Assembly: GCA_030674185.1 (NCBI GenBank)
Contig: CM060312.1
Span: 35,312,862-35,376,861 of the forward strand
From: Monoplex corrugatus
Taxonomy: Eukaryota > Mollusca > Gastropoda > Littorinimorpha > Ranellidae
Reading direction: 5' to 3'
DNA length: 64,000 bases
Position 1 is the stretch's first letter, and each line of letters opens with the position of its first letter. Positions 61,507 to 64,000 of this stretch are shown in pieces. Under the pieces are notes generated by a model. It had not been told where the DNA came from and ran no database searches. It saw nothing but the letters and a program-made list of their open reading frames with translations. Both the position numbers and the translations under genes were made by a program.

Positions 61507-62636
61507 AAGTCGCTTCTTCTAAATTTCTGTTAAGAAATACCACCATAGAAAACAGCATCGAAACAGAGACTAAAGTAAGATCAGACACCGACTTTCCGAA
61601 AAGAGCTAAATCAATATCCTCACAGGTCACATTTGCAACATTTACAGCTGGTGTTATGAAAGGCTCTGGAATTGATCTAGAAACAGATCCAGTAACTTTA
61701 AGACCTTCGTTTTCACCAGTACCCAGTTGGGAACTTCAAAGAGCACGATTTGACATATACCACACTGACTTAAAAAAAGAAGATAATATCAACTTACTGG
61801 CAAGTCAAGTTGAAAGTCATATAGAAGACTTTTATTCTGATCACTTGAAAGTTTACACTGATGGATCAATAATTGAAAGACAAGCAGGCTCAGCGTTTTT
61901 AATACCTGCTCTCAAAATTGAGAAATCTTTCTATATAGGACTTAATAAATCTGTCTTTACTGCAGAACTCTTTGCAATCTTAATGGCTTTGAATTATATG
62001 ATAAGTCTTTCTAGGTTCCCCAGATACTTTTTTGTGTTGATTCAAAATCTGTACTTCAAGCTCTTGAATTATCAAAATTACAAACAAGATCTGAATATAT
62101 TGGAAATTACTCACTTGATTAATAGTTTATCCTTAAGAGGCACTGACATTACTTTCTGCTGGATACCATCTCATAGTTCTTTTCATTACAATGATATGGT
62201 TGATAGGGCTGCCAAACGGGGGGCAAAGAGCTCACCAGATTCAAATCATATACAACTTTCCCTCTCATTGCATGAGTGTTATACCTTAGTGGACATCTAT
62301 GTATGGAAGCAGTTTCAAGATAAACAGAAAAAGTATGAAAAATGTTACATGAACTTTGAAATTTGCAAAACACCAAAGCAGTTTCCTGCCAGCAGAAGTA
62401 TACAATCCCTTATGTATAGGTGGAAACTTGATGCATTCAAAACAAAATACACTAGGAATGTAGTGTGTCTGTGTGGAAAAAAGATAACACATAGTCATAT
62501 TCTTTCATGTGTTCAGGTAAAACGACATATACCTATACTATTAACGAAGACAATTTCTGACATATTTGCCTCATCATCCTTAACATATGAATTTTTTGTT
62601 AGCCTGTCAAAAAGTCCTATAGCAAATTATCTTTAA
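61507..62636 (+). pseudogene. I-like LINE copy 3 ORF2, right fragment (RNase H)
   Basis: Continues from the left fragment: SDTDFPKRAKSIS, TDGS (about 61857), TAEL (about 61962). Two opposing frameshifts near 62010 and 62090 then replace the VDSKS region, so the third RNase H acid is lost, although the frame stays open overall. WIPSHSS, VDRAAKRG and CLCGKKITHSH follow to the stop at 62634-62636. Confidence 0.9.
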
Positions 62637-62788
62637 CGTTCCTTTACTTCTCATGTTAAATGTTATTGTTAGTCAATTTTGCTGTTTCAGTCGTTAATCC
62701 TCTTTTCTCCTCATGTATCCTTTTTTCTTCTTCTTTTTTTTGGTCTAAAATCACTTTAGTGAATAGACATTAAATCAAAGACCACCAC

Positions 62789-62790
<2 letters not shown>

Positions 62791-62819
<29 letters not shown>

Positions 62820-62835
62820 ATACACACACACACAC
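62791..62835 (+). repeat. (AC)n microsatellite at 3' junction of LINE copy 3
   Basis: AC repeat following the LINE 3' end, interrupted by TTATAC. Bases 62836-63540 after it are AT-rich without a recognisable gene. Confidence 0.9.
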
Positions 62836-63539
62836 ATCCACACATGCTCCCTACTTTTTTTTCTGAATTATACCACAGACAGGAAGCAGAAACACTTGAA
62901 AAGCAAATAAGAACAGATATTTAAAATGACAAAAGATCAATGCAACTTTTTGGTTAACTAATCGCTTAATTCAAGAATGGTCAAGCTTATCAACAGCCTC
63001 TTTTCTTTCTATTTTCAACTAATATTCATTTCTAACAAACTCATTTTTCATTGCAAATCTACATGCAACTGAGAAACTTAAACAGCACAACTATTAAAAA
63101 CCACCATTTTTTAATACTATTCAGTGATCAGTATAAACTGTTATATTTATATCAATTATACAATACATAAAGATGAAACAAGTATTTATTTCTAACACCT
63201 GCCTTTTACATTGCACATCTCCATGCAGCTGAAAACCAAAACAGCAAAGCTATTAAAAATCACAAACATTGTACTATCATTCAGACAGATGCAATTTGTC
63301 TTTTAATTTATAAACTAATAGAAAGTCAGCATAATTGTAGCCTACAATACGTCTCTACTGATTTTTATTTTGTCTAATGAGTGAGCAAAGTTTGATACAA
63401 GTGCATCAAAAATGTTGTTTAGGATAGCATACCTTGTCACATTGGTATGTGATTTAATGTTGGCCTATTTCTGTAAAAGACAAAAAGTGATAAGCACAGA
63501 CATTTGCATTCATTGTTTCATGCCTGTGCAAGCAAAATA

Positions 63540-63585
63540 TGTACACTCACACCCACACCCACACACGCACACGCACACACACACA
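63540..63585 (+). repeat. (CACACC)/(CA)n short repeat
   Basis: CACACCCACACCCACACACG-type run of about 45 bp. Confidence 0.85.
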
Positions 63586-63609
63586 TCCCTTGAAGGCTCA
63601 AGTTAGAGA

Positions 63610-64000
63610 CAGTCAAAGACTCAAGATTAAAAATGGTTTATTTGTTTGGCCAATGGCCCATACAAAAGATTGAAAACACCACAATACTTCCAATAATGAA
63701 AATAAGACAAAATATTTATTGTAAATCACAAACATTTTTTAACTGGAAGCAATCTCTCTTTGTCTGAAACTTAAACATGATATTTTGCATGTTTGGGATT
63801 AACTTGTTTCCCAATAGATTAAATTGTACTTCATATTTTCAAAGAAAGCTCTGCAAAAATGGACAAACCACATCTGTATAGATCTGTGAGTATTTCATAC
63901 CACAGACACTGTACAGCAATATCACTAATACCAAACCTAAATCTGACAAGATCATTCTCCTCTCCTGTTTTTCATATCTAAAGAAACATATTCTTCCAGG
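63610..64000 (-). pseudogene. LINE C-terminal remnant running off the window edge
   Basis: Minus-strand frames give 'RFRFGISDIAVQCLWYEILT' and then, in another frame, 'KYEVQFNLLGNKLIPNMQNI'. This resembles the RFRFG.S...H..RY...EDEVHF...C C-terminus of some animal LINEs, with the Cys residues lost. A 'GGCCAATGGCC' palindrome and 'AAGACTCAAGATT' mark a possible 3' end near 63620. Clade not determined. Confidence 0.4.

Overview
This is an animal nuclear window, most likely from a marine gastropod mollusc. That is inferred from the long (CA)n and (TA)n tracts, tRNA-derived SINEs of a type I associate with snails, and RTE, I-like, CR1 and L2-like LINE remnants. No bacterial or organellar signature was seen. 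Most of the sequence is intron or intergenic DNA made of repeats. Open frames made of poly-(Thr-His), poly-(Cys-Val) or poly-(Tyr-Ile) are translations of microsatellites, not genes.

The one convincing host gene is on the minus strand, from the ATG at 54677 to the TAA at 27177. I rebuilt it from splice sites and reading phase as 16 coding exons totalling 1926 nt (641 codons plus stop). It encodes an IKK-related serine/threonine kinase of the TBK1/IKK-epsilon type: glycine loop, ATP lysine, HRD, DFG, an activation loop with the Ser-Leu-x-Gly-Thr-Glu-Glu-Tyr signature, a ubiquitin-like region, then a helical/coiled-coil scaffold. This family links nucleic-acid sensing adaptors to IRF and NF-kB signalling. 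Just upstream of its start codon lie a palindromic kB-type site, a TATA-like box, an ISRE-like motif and, 279 bp upstream, a same-sense LTR. Intron 1 has a GC-AG donor.

Layout. 0-3 kb: broken RTE-type LINE pieces and a tRNA-like SINE. 3-9 kb: microsatellites, SINEs and an L2-like remnant. 9.2-11.2 kb: a 2-kb minisatellite whose unit changes from about 46 to about 36 bp, bounded by a dead mariner (11263-12178). 12.2-13.6 kb: LINE remnants. 14.4-14.9 kb: array built from TTAACCCTTTGACTCCC palindromes. 15-20 kb: degenerate RNase-H-bearing I-like LINE, minus strand. 21.2-23.5 kb: CR1-like and L2-like LINE fragments. 24-27 kb: microsatellites and a (TTGG)-rich tandem repeat in the presumed 3' UTR. 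27.2-54.7 kb: the kinase gene, with a second I-like LINE in intron 12, hairpin and pogo-like MITEs, and many SINEs. 55-56 kb: end of an LTR element. 56.4-62.8 kb: a third I-like LINE split by a 4.6-kb CR1-like LINE that carries an NPGP (2A-like) motif and a PHD-like zinc finger, itself split by a terminal-inverted-repeat element. 63.6-64 kb: another LINE remnant.

The mobile elements are defective wherever coding could be judged (stops, frameshifts, truncations). The most unusual signals are the repeated association of one LINE family with (CA)n tracts, its conserved 3' hairpin, the 2A-like motif, the near-perfect hairpin MITE and the kB/LTR arrangement at the kinase promoter.
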